Source: Nocardiopsis_B sediminis (lineage in GTDB: Bacteria; Actinomycetota; Actinomycetes; Streptosporangiales; Streptosporangiaceae). From it: a stretch of DNA of 64,000 nt. Made by a program: the position numbers and the translations under genes. The notes beneath the pieces are model-generated. The model saw only the letters and a list, made by a program, of their open reading frames with translations, was not told the origin of the DNA and ran no database searches. Shown piece by piece: positions 16,117 to 24,985 of the stretch (position 1 is the first letter of the stretch; every line of letters starts with the position of its first letter). The DNA lies in contig NZ_JBHSBH010000012.1 of assembly GCF_042650565.1 (NCBI RefSeq), positions 186,001-250,000 on the forward strand, written 5' to 3'.

Positions 16117-17041
16117 AGGCGCATCTTCTCGGCGAGTAGGCGGGGAGCGGAGGGGACCCCGGATACCGGGCACCGGCGCTCTCACGCACGCGGGCGCCAC
16201 AAGGCACGGGGGGAGTCGACGAGCAACGGGGTGGGGGAGGGCCGCCGTGGTGTAGAGAGATCCTACGAGATCCGGACAAGAAACGCGCGTGAGGGATGCC
16301 CGAATTCATGTTCGGTGACCGGAAGATCTCCCGGCCAATTGCGCACGGATTCCGCCTGAGGGGAATAAGGGGCAGGACGTATCGAGGCGCCCGGCCCGGT
16401 GCCGCCGGCGCGGGCGCGGCCGGGCGGCGGGCCCGGCGGCGGATGTGCGGGCCGGCGGCGCTGCGGACGCGGATCGTGGTCGGCGCGAGCTGGGTGACCG
16501 GCCCGCATCGGTCGGTGAAGGGGGCCGGTGCCGGCGTCCCGTGAACACCGGGGCGCTACGCCGGGGGAGCGCGCCGTTCACGGTGAGTGCACGCGGTGGC
16601 CACGGTGTTGAACGGGATCAGGCAAACGTCCGCGTGTGTCTCGCGCCGTGCGCCGAGCGGGCCGAACGGTCTCACGGCCTGTGGAAAAAATGGCCGCATC
16701 CGGCCACGCCGCCGGGTGAACGCGAAGATCGTGAAAGTTCCGGCGACGATTTCGCCTTGATGAAACGCGATGTAGGAGGCGCTGGGATCCGGCCCCGGAG
16801 GTCGCCGTCCGCGCCAGGCCGGCGGGTGGATATCGCGGCATGTCGCGCTTTTTCGTCCCGTACCGGGTCTGTTGCGACGGGTGCTCTTCACTTATGGTTT
16901 CGAATCGTTCACTGATGGTTCGGTGGGCAACGGCGGAGAAGGGGCCCACCAGGCCCGCGCTCCGCCGGAGGTCACACTTCGAGACTCGTCTCGACACTGC
17001 TGTCCCCCTTGTTCCAATCCCCCGCTCAAGGAGTCAGGCAC
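16117..17041. other. Long (925-bp) intergenic region upstream of LCP and protease genes
   Basis: No open frame here looks coding: candidates on both strands are Arg/Pro/Ala-rich with no ribosome site. It separates divergent LCP and protease genes, so it holds both promoters. Two AT-richer islands stand out, ~16260-16380 and ~16720-16920; the second includes a tandem repeat listed at 16887. A small RNA or an unusually long leader is possible but not shown. Confidence 0.5.
16887..16923 (+). repeat. Tandem 16-bp repeat, 21-bp period, upstream of the protease
   Basis: TTCACTTATGGTTTCG (16887) recurs as TTCACTGATGGTTCGG (16908), 21 bp apart, that is on the same helix face two turns on. About 120 bp before the protease start. 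It looks like a tandem site for a DNA-binding protein (inference). Confidence 0.45.
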
Positions 17042-18166
17042 GTGCGAAAATCCCCCTACATCAGAACCATGGGCGCGCTCCTTCTCGGTTCCGGCCTGGT
17101 CGTGACCGCGGCGACCACCGCGTCGGCCGAAGCCCCCGATGTCAGCTCCCCCGCGCAGCTCGCTGCCATGGAGCGCGACCTCGGCCTCACCACCGCCGAG
17201 GCCACCGAACTGCTCACGGCCCAGGACGAAGCCCTGGCCACCGAGGCCGAGCTCGCCGAAACCCTCGGCAGCGCCTTCGGCGGTGCGGTCTTCGACACCG
17301 AGACCAGTGAGCTCACCGTCTCGGTCACCGACGCCGCCGCGGCAGGCACCGTGGAGGCGGCCGGGGCCCAGGCCCGGGTCGTCGACCACGGCGAGGCCAC
17401 GCTCGACTCCATCGTCGCCACCCTCGACGACAACGCCCCCGACTACGGCGAGGGCGTCCACGGCTGGTACGTCGACCTCGCCGACGACAGCGTCGTGGTC
17501 ACCGTCGCCGAGGGCGCAACGGACGCCGCCGAGGAGCTCGTCGCCGAAGCCGGCGTCGACGCCTCCGCGGTGACGGTCGAGGAGAGCGCTCACGCGCCCG
17601 AGACCTTCGCCCAGATCATCGGCGGCAACGCCTACACCATCAACGGCACCAGCCGCTGCTCGATCGGCTTCGCCGTCAGCGGCGGGTTCGTGACCGCCGG
17701 CCACTGCGGATCGGTCGGGGCCTCGGTCTCGTCCTCCGACGGCCGCGGCTCGGTGCGCGGCTCGGTCTTCCCGGGCCGTGACATGGGCTGGGTGGGCAAC
17801 GTCACCAACTGGACCTCCACCCCCTACGTGAACAACTACTCCGGCGGCAGGGTCACGGTCACCGGCTCCACCGAGGCCGCTACCGGCGCCTCCATCTGCC
17901 GCTCCGGCTCCACCACCGGCTGGCACTGCGGCAGCATCCAGTCCAAGAACGCCACCGTGACCTACCCGCAGGGCACCGTCAGCGGCCTCACCCGCACCAA
18001 CGTGTGCGCCGAGCCCGGCGACTCCGGCGGCTCCTGGGTCAGCGGCAGCCAGGCGCAGGGCGTGACGTCCGGCGGCTCCGGCAACTGCTCCTCCGGCGGC
18101 ACCACCTACTACCAGCCCGTCAACCCGATCCTCAGCCAGTGGGGCCTCACCCTCACCCGAGGCTGA
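17042..18166 (+). CDS. Secreted alkaline serine protease, streptogrisin/alpha-lytic (S1E) type
   Basis: A 374-residue pre-pro-protease. GTG 17042 has AAGGAG eight bases upstream. It has a signal peptide (~1-30), an alpha-lytic-type pro-region (~35-185) that acts as folding chaperone, and a ~188-residue mature enzyme starting near IIGGNAYT. The triad is His in VTAGHCGS, Asp in GRDMGWVG and Ser in PGDSGGSW. Six Cys sit as three pairs (CSIGF/GHC, CRSG/WHC, CAEPGDSGG/GNC). Stretches such as CRSGSTTGWHCG and AEPGDSGGS match the Nocardiopsis alkaline protease I remember. Monocistronic, with a strong terminator. A long upstream region suggests regulated expression. Confidence 0.95.
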   Translation: MRKSPYIRTMGALLLGSGLVVTAATTASAEAPDVSSPAQLAAMERDLGLTTAEATELLTAQDEALATEAELAETLGSAFGGAVFDTETSELTVSVTDAAAAGTVEAAGAQARVVDHGEATLDSIVATLDDNAPDYGEGVHGWYVDLADDSVVVTVAEGATDAAEELVAEAGVDASAVTVEESAHAPETFAQIIGGNAYTINGTSRCSIGFAVSGGFVTAGHCGSVGASVSSSDGRGSVRGSVFPGRDMGWVGNVTNWTSTPYVNNYSGGRVTVTGSTEAATGASICRSGSTTGWHCGSIQSKNATVTYPQGTVSGLTRTNVCAEPGDSGGSWVSGSQAQGVTSGGSGNCSSGGTTYYQPVNPILSQWGLTLTRG

Positions 18167-18225
18167 CCTCCCCGCCCTGAGCGGTCCCCCGGGGCTGTCC
18201 CCCGGCCTCGGGTCCGCACGACAAG

Positions 18226-18266
18226 GGCCCCTGCGGCCGCGCTCGCACGGCGCGGCCGCAGGGGCC
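18226..18266. terminator. Perfect 17-bp hairpin terminator
   Basis: GGCCCCTGCGGCCGCGC (18226-18242) pairs exactly with 18250-18266 around a 7-base loop. It serves the protease and possibly the convergent membrane-anchored protein gene. Confidence 0.85.
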
Positions 18267-18424
18267 TCCTGCTGTCGGTGCCGCGGCGGCGAGCGGCGAA
18301 AGGGAAGGGTGCCGGAACGGTGTCCCGGCCCCGCCCCCGGGCCGGCCTGGCGGTCCGCCGCGAAGGAGAGGCGCGGCAGTCCACCACCACGGGGCCTCCG
18401 GCGCCCCGGGCACGGGCCCGCTGC

Positions 18425-19105
18425 TCAGTCGTTCCAGAAGGCGCTGTCGACCTCGTCGCCGTCCTCGTCGGTGCCGGTCGCCCCCTCCTTGGCCTTCGCG
18501 GACTTCCCGCCGCTCTTGCCCGAGGCGCCGCTCTCCTGGGCGGCGCGCGTCTTGCGCCGCGCCCCGGCCCGCGCCCGGGAGGGCGCCGGCGACTCGGCCT
18601 CGGCCGCCGGAGCGGAGACCGCGGGTGCCTTCGGCTTCGGCGCCCCGCCCGCGTGGATGTTCAGCGCCTCGTCCTCGACGTCCAGCATCTTCTGCACCTG
18701 GGGCGGCAGCGCGGGCAGCCGCTCCCCGCGGAAGTGCGCCCCCAGGACCTCCAGGGCGTGGTCGCACAGCACGCGCCGCGCCGGCTCCGCCTTCGTCCCG
18801 CTCAGCTCTTGCAACTCCGGCAGCCCCGCCTCGCGGAGCAGCCGGATGAGGGCGCGCATGCGGTCGCGGGTGCGGCGGTCGGCGATCGCCACCGCCATCA
18901 TCTCCGCCTCGGCCAGGGCCGGGCTCGGCCCGGCGCCCTGGAGGTCGCGTTCGGCGATGAAGAGGCCGGTGAGCTGCCGGGTGGAGTCGCGCGCGGCGAC
19001 GCGCAGCTCACCCCGGCGCAGCTGCCGCGCCTGGAGCCAGGTGACCGTCACGCTGCTCACCAGGCTGATCGCCGCGCCGGTCAGGACGAGCAGGAAATCG
19101 TTCAC
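18425..19105 (-). CDS. Membrane-anchored hypothetical protein with Ala/Lys-rich tail
   Basis: A 226-residue protein. GTG 19105 is chosen since the hydrophobic helix (DFLLVLTGAAISLVSSVTVTWL) then sits at the very N-terminus and AAAGG lies upstream. A ~110-residue helical cytoplasmic part follows (QARQLRRGELRVAARDSTRQL..., IADRRTRDRMRALIRLLREAG). Residues ~160-226 are a Lys/Ala/Ser-rich disordered tail ending DSAFWND. One-TM proteins with a charged helical body are common in actinobacteria and often uncharacterised; no function is proposed. It diverges from the small PPOX-type gene. Confidence 0.7.
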   Translation of the reverse strand: MNDFLLVLTGAAISLVSSVTVTWLQARQLRRGELRVAARDSTRQLTGLFIAERDLQGAGPSPALAEAEMMAVAIADRRTRDRMRALIRLLREAGLPELQELSGTKAEPARRVLCDHALEVLGAHFRGERLPALPPQVQKMLDVEDEALNIHAGGAPKPKAPAVSAPAAEAESPAPSRARAGARRKTRAAQESGASGKSGGKSAKAKEGATGTDEDGDEVDSAFWND

Positions 19106-19314
19106 GAGGGGACCTTTCGGAGGAAGCGGGGACCGCACGGGCCGTCCGCACGTGACCCGCGAGCATTGGCGAACCCGGGGCGGGTTGTCAAGCGCGGATC
19201 TCACACCCGGCGGTGTCGGCGCAGGTCACAGTGGGGGTAAAAGGCGGGCCCGGCGTAGGCGCCGGACCGGGACCCGCCGTCGCGCGCCGTCCACCCGGCG
19301 TTACGGTGGGCACG

Positions 19315-19719
19315 ATGAATACCACACGGCCCGCGGCGATCGTCGCCGCTCGAGGCGAGGGGTTCGCCGCCTTCTGGCGCGAGCGCCGCGTCGCCACCCT
19401 CTCCACCGTCCGGCCCGACGGGACGCCGCACGTCGTCCCGGTGGGGGTCACCCTCGACGCCGACGCCGGAATCGCGCGGGTGATCACATCGGGGGGTTCG
19501 CGCAAGGCGCGGCTGGCGCGCGAGGGCGCCGAGGTCGCGGTGTGCCAGGTCGACGGCCGCCGCTGGTCCACCCTCCAGGGGCGCGCGGTGGTCCGCGACG
19601 ACCCCGCGTCCGTCGCCGACGCCGAGCGCCGCTACACGGAGCGCTACAAGCCGCCCCGGGCCAACCCCGAGCGCGTCGTCATCGAGATCACCATCACCCG
19701 GGTCATGGGCACCGTCTGA
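19315..19719 (+). CDS. PPOX-class F420-dependent oxidoreductase-like protein
   Basis: A 134-residue split-barrel protein of the pyridoxamine-phosphate-oxidase superfamily. Characteristic parts are ATLSTVRPDGTPHVVPVGVTLD, VITSGGSRKARLAREGAEVAVCQVDG and the C-terminal RYKPPRANPERVVIEI. From family knowledge the closest group binds F420 (or FMN) and reduces biliverdin or related compounds; the ligand cannot be fixed from sequence. It is a single gene: the start at ATG 19315 gives the usual family length. It is flanked by unrelated small genes. Confidence 0.85.
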   Translation: MNTTRPAAIVAARGEGFAAFWRERRVATLSTVRPDGTPHVVPVGVTLDADAGIARVITSGGSRKARLAREGAEVAVCQVDGRRWSTLQGRAVVRDDPASVADAERRYTERYKPPRANPERVVIEITITRVMGTV

Positions 19720-19859
19720 TCCGCGCCGGCCGGAGGCGGGCGGAAGGCCGCGGAGACCGGCCGAACGGTGGGCAGCGGAAGCCGGAGGGAAGAGGGAAGA
19801 AGGGGCGACGAGGCGACGAACGGCTCGTCCCGCGCGTCCCGCGTCGCTATCCTGCCCCC

Positions 19860-20519
19860 ATGTCCGAAACCTCCCCCAGTGGCTGGCCCCGGCCGGGCGA
19901 CCCCGGCGTCACCGTCTTCACCCCGTCCGCGGGGGCCGCCGCCTACCTGCGCTACCTGCTGCCCTGGGCCGCGGTGGTGGGGATGCTCTTCGTGGTGATC
20001 CTGCTGCTGGGCTCGATCCTGTTCGAGACCCTCGCCGAGGGGACCGGGACCGTCGCGGGCGTGGCATGCGGCCTGGTCGCCGCCGCGATCGCCACCCTCT
20101 CCCTGGGCGTCAAGGTGCGCCGGATGCTCACCGGGACGGTGGTGACGTCCTCCCCTGTGGGGGTGGAGCTGCGGGACTCCCAGGGCTTCGAGGTCCGGAT
20201 GCGCTGGCCGGACGTCACCGCCGTGGGCACCGTACTGGACCGGCAGGGCCCGCGCACCGTCATGGGCCGCCCCGTGTTCGCAGGCCCCATCCGCGTCGAG
20301 CCCGCGGTGATCCGCTCCCACGGCCTCATCGGCTGGGGCGAGCGCGTGGTCCCGCCATCCGCCCCGGCCGCCCTGCGCCACACCCTCGCCTCCCAGCCCC
20401 GCGACCCCGCCACCGGCCTCGTCCCGGTGGCCGTCTCCTTCTCCGCCGCCGGCGAGCCCGACCTCACCAACCCCCTCCTCACCCAGGCCCAGCACTTCCG
20501 CCCGGACCTGTTCGCCTGA
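19860..20519 (+). CDS. Two-TM membrane protein, PH-like cytoplasmic domain possible
   Basis: A 219-residue protein. After a Pro/Ser-rich N-terminus come two closely spaced TM helices (LLPWAAVVGMLFVVILLLGSIL and GTVAGVACGLVAAAIATLSLGV). The C-terminal half is beta-rich (GTVVTSSPVGVELRDSQGFEVRMRWPDVTAV), the look of small actinobacterial PH-domain-like membrane proteins. The start at 19860 is the first Met before the helices. No function is assigned. It is followed by a hairpin and the convergent histidine kinase gene. Confidence 0.75.
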   Translation: MSETSPSGWPRPGDPGVTVFTPSAGAAAYLRYLLPWAAVVGMLFVVILLLGSILFETLAEGTGTVAGVACGLVAAAIATLSLGVKVRRMLTGTVVTSSPVGVELRDSQGFEVRMRWPDVTAVGTVLDRQGPRTVMGRPVFAGPIRVEPAVIRSHGLIGWGERVVPPSAPAALRHTLASQPRDPATGLVPVAVSFSAAGEPDLTNPLLTQAQHFRPDLFA

Positions 20520-20522
20520 CGG

Positions 20523-20544
20523 CCCACCCCACCGGTGGGGCGGG
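20523..20544. terminator. Bidirectional hairpin between convergent genes
   Basis: CCCCACCGGTGGGG (20527-20540) is a perfect palindrome extended by one mismatched turn on either side. It separates the two-TM protein gene and the histidine kinase gene. Confidence 0.6.
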
Positions 20545-20565
20545 TCGAGGGCGCCCCTCAGCGGC

Positions 20566-22695
20566 TCATTGGGCTTCCCCCTTGGCCGCCGGACCGTCCA
20601 GCGGCAGCCGCAGGGTGAACACCGACCCCTCTCCCAAGGTGCTCTGCGCCTCTGCCGTGCCGCCGTGGAGTTCGGCCAGGTTGCGGACGATGGCCAGGCC
20701 GAGGCCGCTGCCCCCCGTTCGGCGGCTGCGGGACTTCTCCGCTCGCCAGAAGCGGCTGAACACGTTGGGCAGGTCCTCGGGGGCGATCCCCACGCCGGTG
20801 TCGGCGACTTCGATGACCGCGTGACCGGCCTCGGTACGCGCCCGGACGGTGACGGTGCCCGGTGCCGGGGTGTGGCGCAGGGCGTTGCCGACCAGGTTGC
20901 CGATCGCCTGGAGCAGCCGGGCGCGGTCGGCCACCAAGGGCACGTCCGCGGTGTCGGTCTCCAGCCGCAGCCCCGCCGACTCCGCCCGCAGCCGGTGGCT
21001 GGCGACGACCTGGTCGACCAGGTCGCGTACGTCCAGCGGCTCCGGTGTCAGCCGCAGCTTCCCGGCGTCGGCGAGCGCCAGTTCCTGGAGGTCGTCGATG
21101 ATGCGCTGGAGCAGCAGCGTCTCCTCGATGAGCATCGCCATCCGATCCGGCTCCAGTTCGGCGACGCCGTCCTGGGCCGCCTCCAGCCAGCCGCGGACGT
21201 TGCTCAGCGGTGTGCGCAGCTCGTGCGAGACGTCGCTGACCATCGCCTTGCGCTGTTCCTCCAGCTGTTCCAGGTGCTCGGACATCTCGTTGAACGCCTT
21301 GGCCAGCCGGCCGACCTCGCCGGAGTCGCGCACGGCCACCCGTGCCGCCCTGTCGCCGTCGCGCATGCGCTGGACGGCCGCGGTGAGGGCGTGGACCGGC
21401 CGAACCAGCCGGGTCGAGAGCACGACGCTCACCCCTACGGTCAGCACCAGCACCAGCAGCACGACGGCGGAGACCTGGAACAGGCCCTCGCGCGACAGTG
21501 CGAGGCCGGGCTCCGCGGCGGCCTCGGGATCGTCGATGAACAGCAGGGCGGCCGGCGCCACGTAGGGGCCGAGCTGGTCGCGCCGGGCCGAGTCGACGCA
21601 GGAGGCGATGCGCGGATCGGTCTCGGGCGGGACCGGCGCCGGAGCGGCCGTGGTGGGTTCGGGGGCCGGCTCCTGCTCGGCGGGCTCCTGGAGCCCGGGG
21701 TCGGCGGGGGCCGGCAGCTGGGGCGCGGGAGCCGGCTGCGGCACCTCCGAGGGGGGCGGGCTGGGCTCCGGCTCCTGCGGGTCGGGGGACGGTTCGGGCA
21801 CGGGGCCCGAGGTCGGGTAGCCCTCGTCCGGCGCGCCGTCGCCCGGGGCCGACGCCTCGTCCGCCGCAGGTCCGGCGGCCGAGTCATAGCCCGAATCCAC
21901 CACGCCGCCTCCCGTGAAGGCGTCGATCCGGTAGACGGCCGACAACCCATGGGGTTCCAGGCAGTCGGCGATCAGCTCGTTGACCTCCGCCAGCGCCTCC
22001 CGTTCGCTCCCGGTGGGCGTGCCGAGCGCGTCCAGTCCGCACGCGGACCACGACACGCGGTCGGAGCCGCCGTCCGGCACGTCGACGATCGGGCGCCCGC
22101 TCGTCGCGGTGTCCACCTCCGCCGCGATCGCGTACTCCGCCGCCAGGCAGTCCGCCCCCGACTCCGCGATGTCCGCGAGCCGGGACCGGTCGGCTTCGTC
22201 CAAGGCGAAGGGCCCGACCGCCCGCGGGTCGATCCGGTCGGCGGCGTCGGCGGCGAAGGTGACGTCCACCGCCAAGGGGTCCACGACGGAGGACGTCCGC
22301 GGCGGCAGGGGCGGCGCGGCCTCGGACCCGCCCGCGGCGGAGTCGGCGATGGGCCGCCGGTTCTCGGTGGCCAGCGCGATGCGGCGGTCGGTCTCCTCGG
22401 CCAGCTCGTCGACGGTGGCCTGCACGCCGTCCCAGCCGGTATGGGTGGCCGCGTAGCCCATGAGGGCGTCGTGGATACGGGTGTCGACGGCCAGGGTCTC
22501 GCCCTGCTCCACGTTGAGCGATTCCGACGTGCCCTGCACGGCCACCCACGCCGTCGCCGTGATCGAGCAGACGGCGACCAGGATCGACCCGGCGAGCATG
22601 CGCGCGAGCAGGCTGTGCCGCAGCGCCCCCCGGCCGCCCGGCGTCCCGGAGCGGTCCGTAGCGCTCGCCCCTCGCCTACTCCGGGCGCGTGCCAT
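20566..22695 (-). CDS. Sensor histidine kinase with Pro/Glu-rich extracellular domain
   Basis: A 709-residue membrane kinase. TM1 is ~30-52; the extracellular part is ~350 residues; TM2 (GLFQVSAVVLLVLVLTVGVSVV) is followed by HAMP, HisKA (SDVSHELRTPLSNVRGW) and HATPase (NLVGNALRHTPAPG, DTGVGIAPEDLPNVFSRFWR, GGSGLGLAIV). The ectodomain has a folded part with Cys in ADCLAA, SACGLD and ADCLEP, then ~100 residues of PEP/SP repeats and another Cys (IASCVD). The ATG overlaps the upstream response-regulator gene by 20 bp, so the pair is translationally coupled. The stimulus is unknown; the divergent L,D-transpeptidase lipoprotein hints at the envelope (inference). Confidence 0.93.
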   Translation of the reverse strand: MARARSRRGASATDRSGTPGGRGALRHSLLARMLAGSILVAVCSITATAWVAVQGTSESLNVEQGETLAVDTRIHDALMGYAATHTGWDGVQATVDELAEETDRRIALATENRRPIADSAAGGSEAAPPLPPRTSSVVDPLAVDVTFAADAADRIDPRAVGPFALDEADRSRLADIAESGADCLAAEYAIAAEVDTATSGRPIVDVPDGGSDRVSWSACGLDALGTPTGSEREALAEVNELIADCLEPHGLSAVYRIDAFTGGGVVDSGYDSAAGPAADEASAPGDGAPDEGYPTSGPVPEPSPDPQEPEPSPPPSEVPQPAPAPQLPAPADPGLQEPAEQEPAPEPTTAAPAPVPPETDPRIASCVDSARRDQLGPYVAPAALLFIDDPEAAAEPGLALSREGLFQVSAVVLLVLVLTVGVSVVLSTRLVRPVHALTAAVQRMRDGDRAARVAVRDSGEVGRLAKAFNEMSEHLEQLEEQRKAMVSDVSHELRTPLSNVRGWLEAAQDGVAELEPDRMAMLIEETLLLQRIIDDLQELALADAGKLRLTPEPLDVRDLVDQVVASHRLRAESAGLRLETDTADVPLVADRARLLQAIGNLVGNALRHTPAPGTVTVRARTEAGHAVIEVADTGVGIAPEDLPNVFSRFWRAEKSRSRRTGGSGLGLAIVRNLAELHGGTAEAQSTLGEGSVFTLRLPLDGPAAKGEAQ

Positions 22696-23383
22696 CGGCG
22701 GATCCGTTCAGCTTGTAGCCCACCCCGTAGACGGTGATCAGCCGGACCGGGGAGCGGGGATCGGGCTCGACCTTCTTGCGCAGGTTCTTCACATGCACGT
22801 CGATCGTGCGCTCGGTGATGAAGCGGTCGATCCCGTGGATCCGTTCCAGGAGCTGCGCCCGGGTGAAGACCTGCCCCGGCCGTTGCGCGAACGCCGTGAG
22901 CAGGTCGAACTCGGCGGGCGTGCACTCGACCGGTGCGCCGTCGAGGTGGACGGTGTGCCGGGCCGGGTCGACCGTCAACGGTCCCGCGCGCAGCACCGGA
23001 TCGGGGTCCCGGGCGGTCCGCCGGGAACGGCGCAGCAGCGTGCGCACGCGCGCCATCAGCTCCCGCGGGCTGTAGGGCTTGGTCATGTAGTCGTCGGCGC
23101 CCAGGTCGAGGCCGGCGAGCAGGTCGTCCTCGGTGGAGCGGGCGGTGAGCATCAGGACCGCCACATCGGACTCCGCGCGCAGGGCCCGGCAGGCGTCCAG
23201 CCCGTCCATGCCCGGCATCATCACGTCGAGCACCACGAGATCGGGGAAGGTGCGCCGGTGTTCGGTGATCGCGGCGCGGCCGTCGTGCACGACCACCACG
23301 CTGTGCCCCTCGTGCTCCAGGTAGCGGCGGATCAGCTCGGCCTGGTTCACGTCGTCCTCCGCGACCAGCACATGGGCGCACAT
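22676..23383 (-). CDS. OmpR-type response regulator
   Basis: A 235-residue two-component transcription factor. The receiver domain has the acidic pair AEDD, phospho-acceptor D53 in VLDVMMPGMDG, Thr in LMLTARS and Lys in DYMTKPYSP. The C-terminal winged helix ends in VHVKNLRKKVEPDPRSPVRLITVYGVGYKLN. The start at MCAHVLVAEDD (23383) is chosen because the 56 residues upstream in the frame are not receiver-like and GAGAGG precedes this ATG. It overlaps the kinase gene by 20 bp and lies divergent from the L,D-transpeptidase gene, a plausible target. Confidence 0.95.
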   Translation of the reverse strand: MCAHVLVAEDDVNQAELIRRYLEHEGHSVVVVHDGRAAITEHRRTFPDLVVLDVMMPGMDGLDACRALRAESDVAVLMLTARSTEDDLLAGLDLGADDYMTKPYSPRELMARVRTLLRRSRRTARDPDPVLRAGPLTVDPARHTVHLDGAPVECTPAEFDLLTAFAQRPGQVFTRAQLLERIHGIDRFITERTIDVHVKNLRKKVEPDPRSPVRLITVYGVGYKLNGSADGTRPE

Positions 23384-23670
23384 CCGGGTCTGCCTCTCTT
23401 CCGATCGCGGTCCGGCCGGCCACGCCGCCGGAGTCCCCCGGGGCGGGCTCGATCGTACGCGGCGCGCGGCACGCACCGCCGCCCGGGAAAGGGCGGGGGC
23501 CGGGACCCACACAAAACCCACACAACGGGCACACAGGTCCTTCATATCCATCGGCCACTCTTCGTGATCATCCGGTGGGGGCGCCCCGCCGGGACGCCCT
23601 GCCCCTCCAGGGGCGGCCGTCGCCGCGGTCAGCGGAGCCGGCCGCCGAACCGACGCCGGATGGAAGACCC

Positions 23671-24447
23671 ATGCACCGATCGACGCCCGCCGGCCCCCGC
23701 CGGGCCCCGCAGAGAGCGCTGCTGCCGCTGTCCGCCTTCGCCTTCCTCGCCGTCCTCACCGCCTGCTCGCCGGAAGCCGCCGGCGGCCAGGCGCAGGAAC
23801 CGGAGGAGGCGGTCTCGGGGGCGGCGGGGCCGGAAGCGGGCGCGGAGGCGGCCGGTGCCGAGATCGCCACGGTCACCGGCGGGGACATCGACGTCTTCGC
23901 CGAGCCCGGCGGCGAGGTGATCGAGACGCTGGAGAGCCCGAACAGCTTCGGCGTCGACCGCACCTTCCTGGTCGAGCGCACCAAGGGCGAGTGGCTGGAG
24001 GTGCTCCTGCCCGTCAGGCCCAACGGCAGCACCGGCTGGGTGCGCAGCGACGAGGTGGAGCTGTCGACCACTCTCTGGGGTCTCCGGATCGACTTGGGGG
24101 AGTTCACCTTCGCCGTCAACAACGGAGAGGAGGAGGTACGCAGTGGCGTGATCGGCACCGGGGAGAGCGAGACGCCCACCCCGCCCGGCCGCTACTACTT
24201 CACCGAACTGCTCCGGCCCCCGGACCCCGACGGCGTCTACGGCGCCTACGCCTTCGGACTGAGCGGGTTCTCCGAGACGCTGGAGACCTTCGCCGGCGGC
24301 CCGGGCCAGCTCGCGGTGCACGGCACCGACGATGAAGGCGCGCTGGGCCGCGAAGTCAGCCACGGCTGCATCCGCGTCGCCAACGACGACATCACGTGGA
24401 TGGCGGAGAACCTGCCGATCGGCACGCCGGTCGAGATCGACGCCTGA
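23671..24447 (+). CDS. L,D-transpeptidase lipoprotein (short form)
   Basis: A 258-residue exported enzyme. It has a lipoprotein signal with lipobox VLTAC (Cys32), then an acidic linker, a small SH3-like segment (TVTGGDIDVFAEPGGEVIETLESP...GSTGWVRSDEVEL) and a YkuD catalytic domain ending LAVHGTDDEGALGREVSHGCIRVANDD with the catalytic His/Cys. This is the compact class of L,D-transpeptidase, unlike the Ig-domain form at 13144. It is divergent from the two-component genes (288 bp apart) and followed by a small secreted-peptide gene. A role in 3-3 cross-linking or anchoring at the wall is family knowledge. Confidence 0.94.
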   Translation: MHRSTPAGPRRAPQRALLPLSAFAFLAVLTACSPEAAGGQAQEPEEAVSGAAGPEAGAEAAGAEIATVTGGDIDVFAEPGGEVIETLESPNSFGVDRTFLVERTKGEWLEVLLPVRPNGSTGWVRSDEVELSTTLWGLRIDLGEFTFAVNNGEEEVRSGVIGTGESETPTPPGRYYFTELLRPPDPDGVYGAYAFGLSGFSETLETFAGGPGQLAVHGTDDEGALGREVSHGCIRVANDDITWMAENLPIGTPVEIDA

Positions 24448-24526
24448 CCGCCGGGCCCCGGCCACGGCCCTCTACCACCGGCACCTTCCACGTCCTGCGG
24501 GACACCGATCCATCGAAAGGACCACC

Positions 24527-24814
24527 ATGCGTTTGAAGTCCGCCCTGCTCGCCACCGGAATCGCCGCCGCCGCGCTGTTCGGCGCGGCCCCCGTGCTCGC
24601 CGACGCCGCCGCGCCCGAGCCGCCGGCCGCGCCGGAGGAGCAGGCCCCGGCCCCCGCGCCGGAGCCGAGCCGCGGCCCCTCTCCGGAGCCGACCACGGCG
24701 CCCTCGCAGGAACCTCCCGCCGAGGATGCCCCGCAGCCTCCCGCCGAGGACACCCCGCCGGCTGAGGCCGCGCCCGCCGAGCCGGTCGAGCGGGACCCCG
24801 ACTACACGGGCTGA
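24527..24814 (+). CDS. Small secreted Pro/Glu/Ala-rich peptide
   Basis: A 95-residue product with GAAAGGA before the ATG. Signal peptide: MRLKSALLATGIAAAALFGAAPVLA, cleavage near LADA. The mature ~70 residues are almost entirely PEP, APAPEP and PPAED units and end RDPDYTG. It is too simple to fold; an extended wall or surface spacer is plausible. It lies 79 bp after the L,D-transpeptidase gene and may share its transcript. Compare the PGE-rich peptides at 46594 and 47228, which have different signal peptides. Confidence 0.7.
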   Translation: MRLKSALLATGIAAAALFGAAPVLADAAAPEPPAAPEEQAPAPAPEPSRGPSPEPTTAPSQEPPAEDAPQPPAEDTPPAEAAPAEPVERDPDYTG

Positions 24815-24826
24815 GCGCCCGCACAG

Positions 24827-24896
24827 GTGCGCCGCCGCGGGCCGCGGTGTTCTCACGGGGCCGCGGGCTCCGCGAACACCGCGGCCGGTGCGCACC
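24827..24896 (+). terminator. Two-part hairpin terminator
   Basis: An inner perfect 13-bp stem (GGCCGCGGTGTTC 24840-24852 with GAACACCGCGGCC 24874-24886) is enclosed by an outer 7-bp stem (GGTGCGC 24827-24833 with GCGCACC 24890-24896). It starts 12 bases after the peptide gene. Confidence 0.75.
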
Positions 24897-24985
24897 GTCG
24901 CGCCCGCCGGACGGTGACGAACGGGGCGGTGCGCCTGTTCCGCGGCGTACGCGCGGGCGCGGCCGGGATACCCGGCGGCGCCCGT

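Noticed and set aside
16578..16997. 139-residue leftward frame in the long gap before the protease
   Set aside because: Arg/Pro/Ser-rich composition typical of spurious frames, and no Shine-Dalgarno.
18309..20519. 736-codon frame reaching into the two-TM protein
   Set aside because: It runs antisense to and across neighbouring real genes; the true protein starts at 19860.
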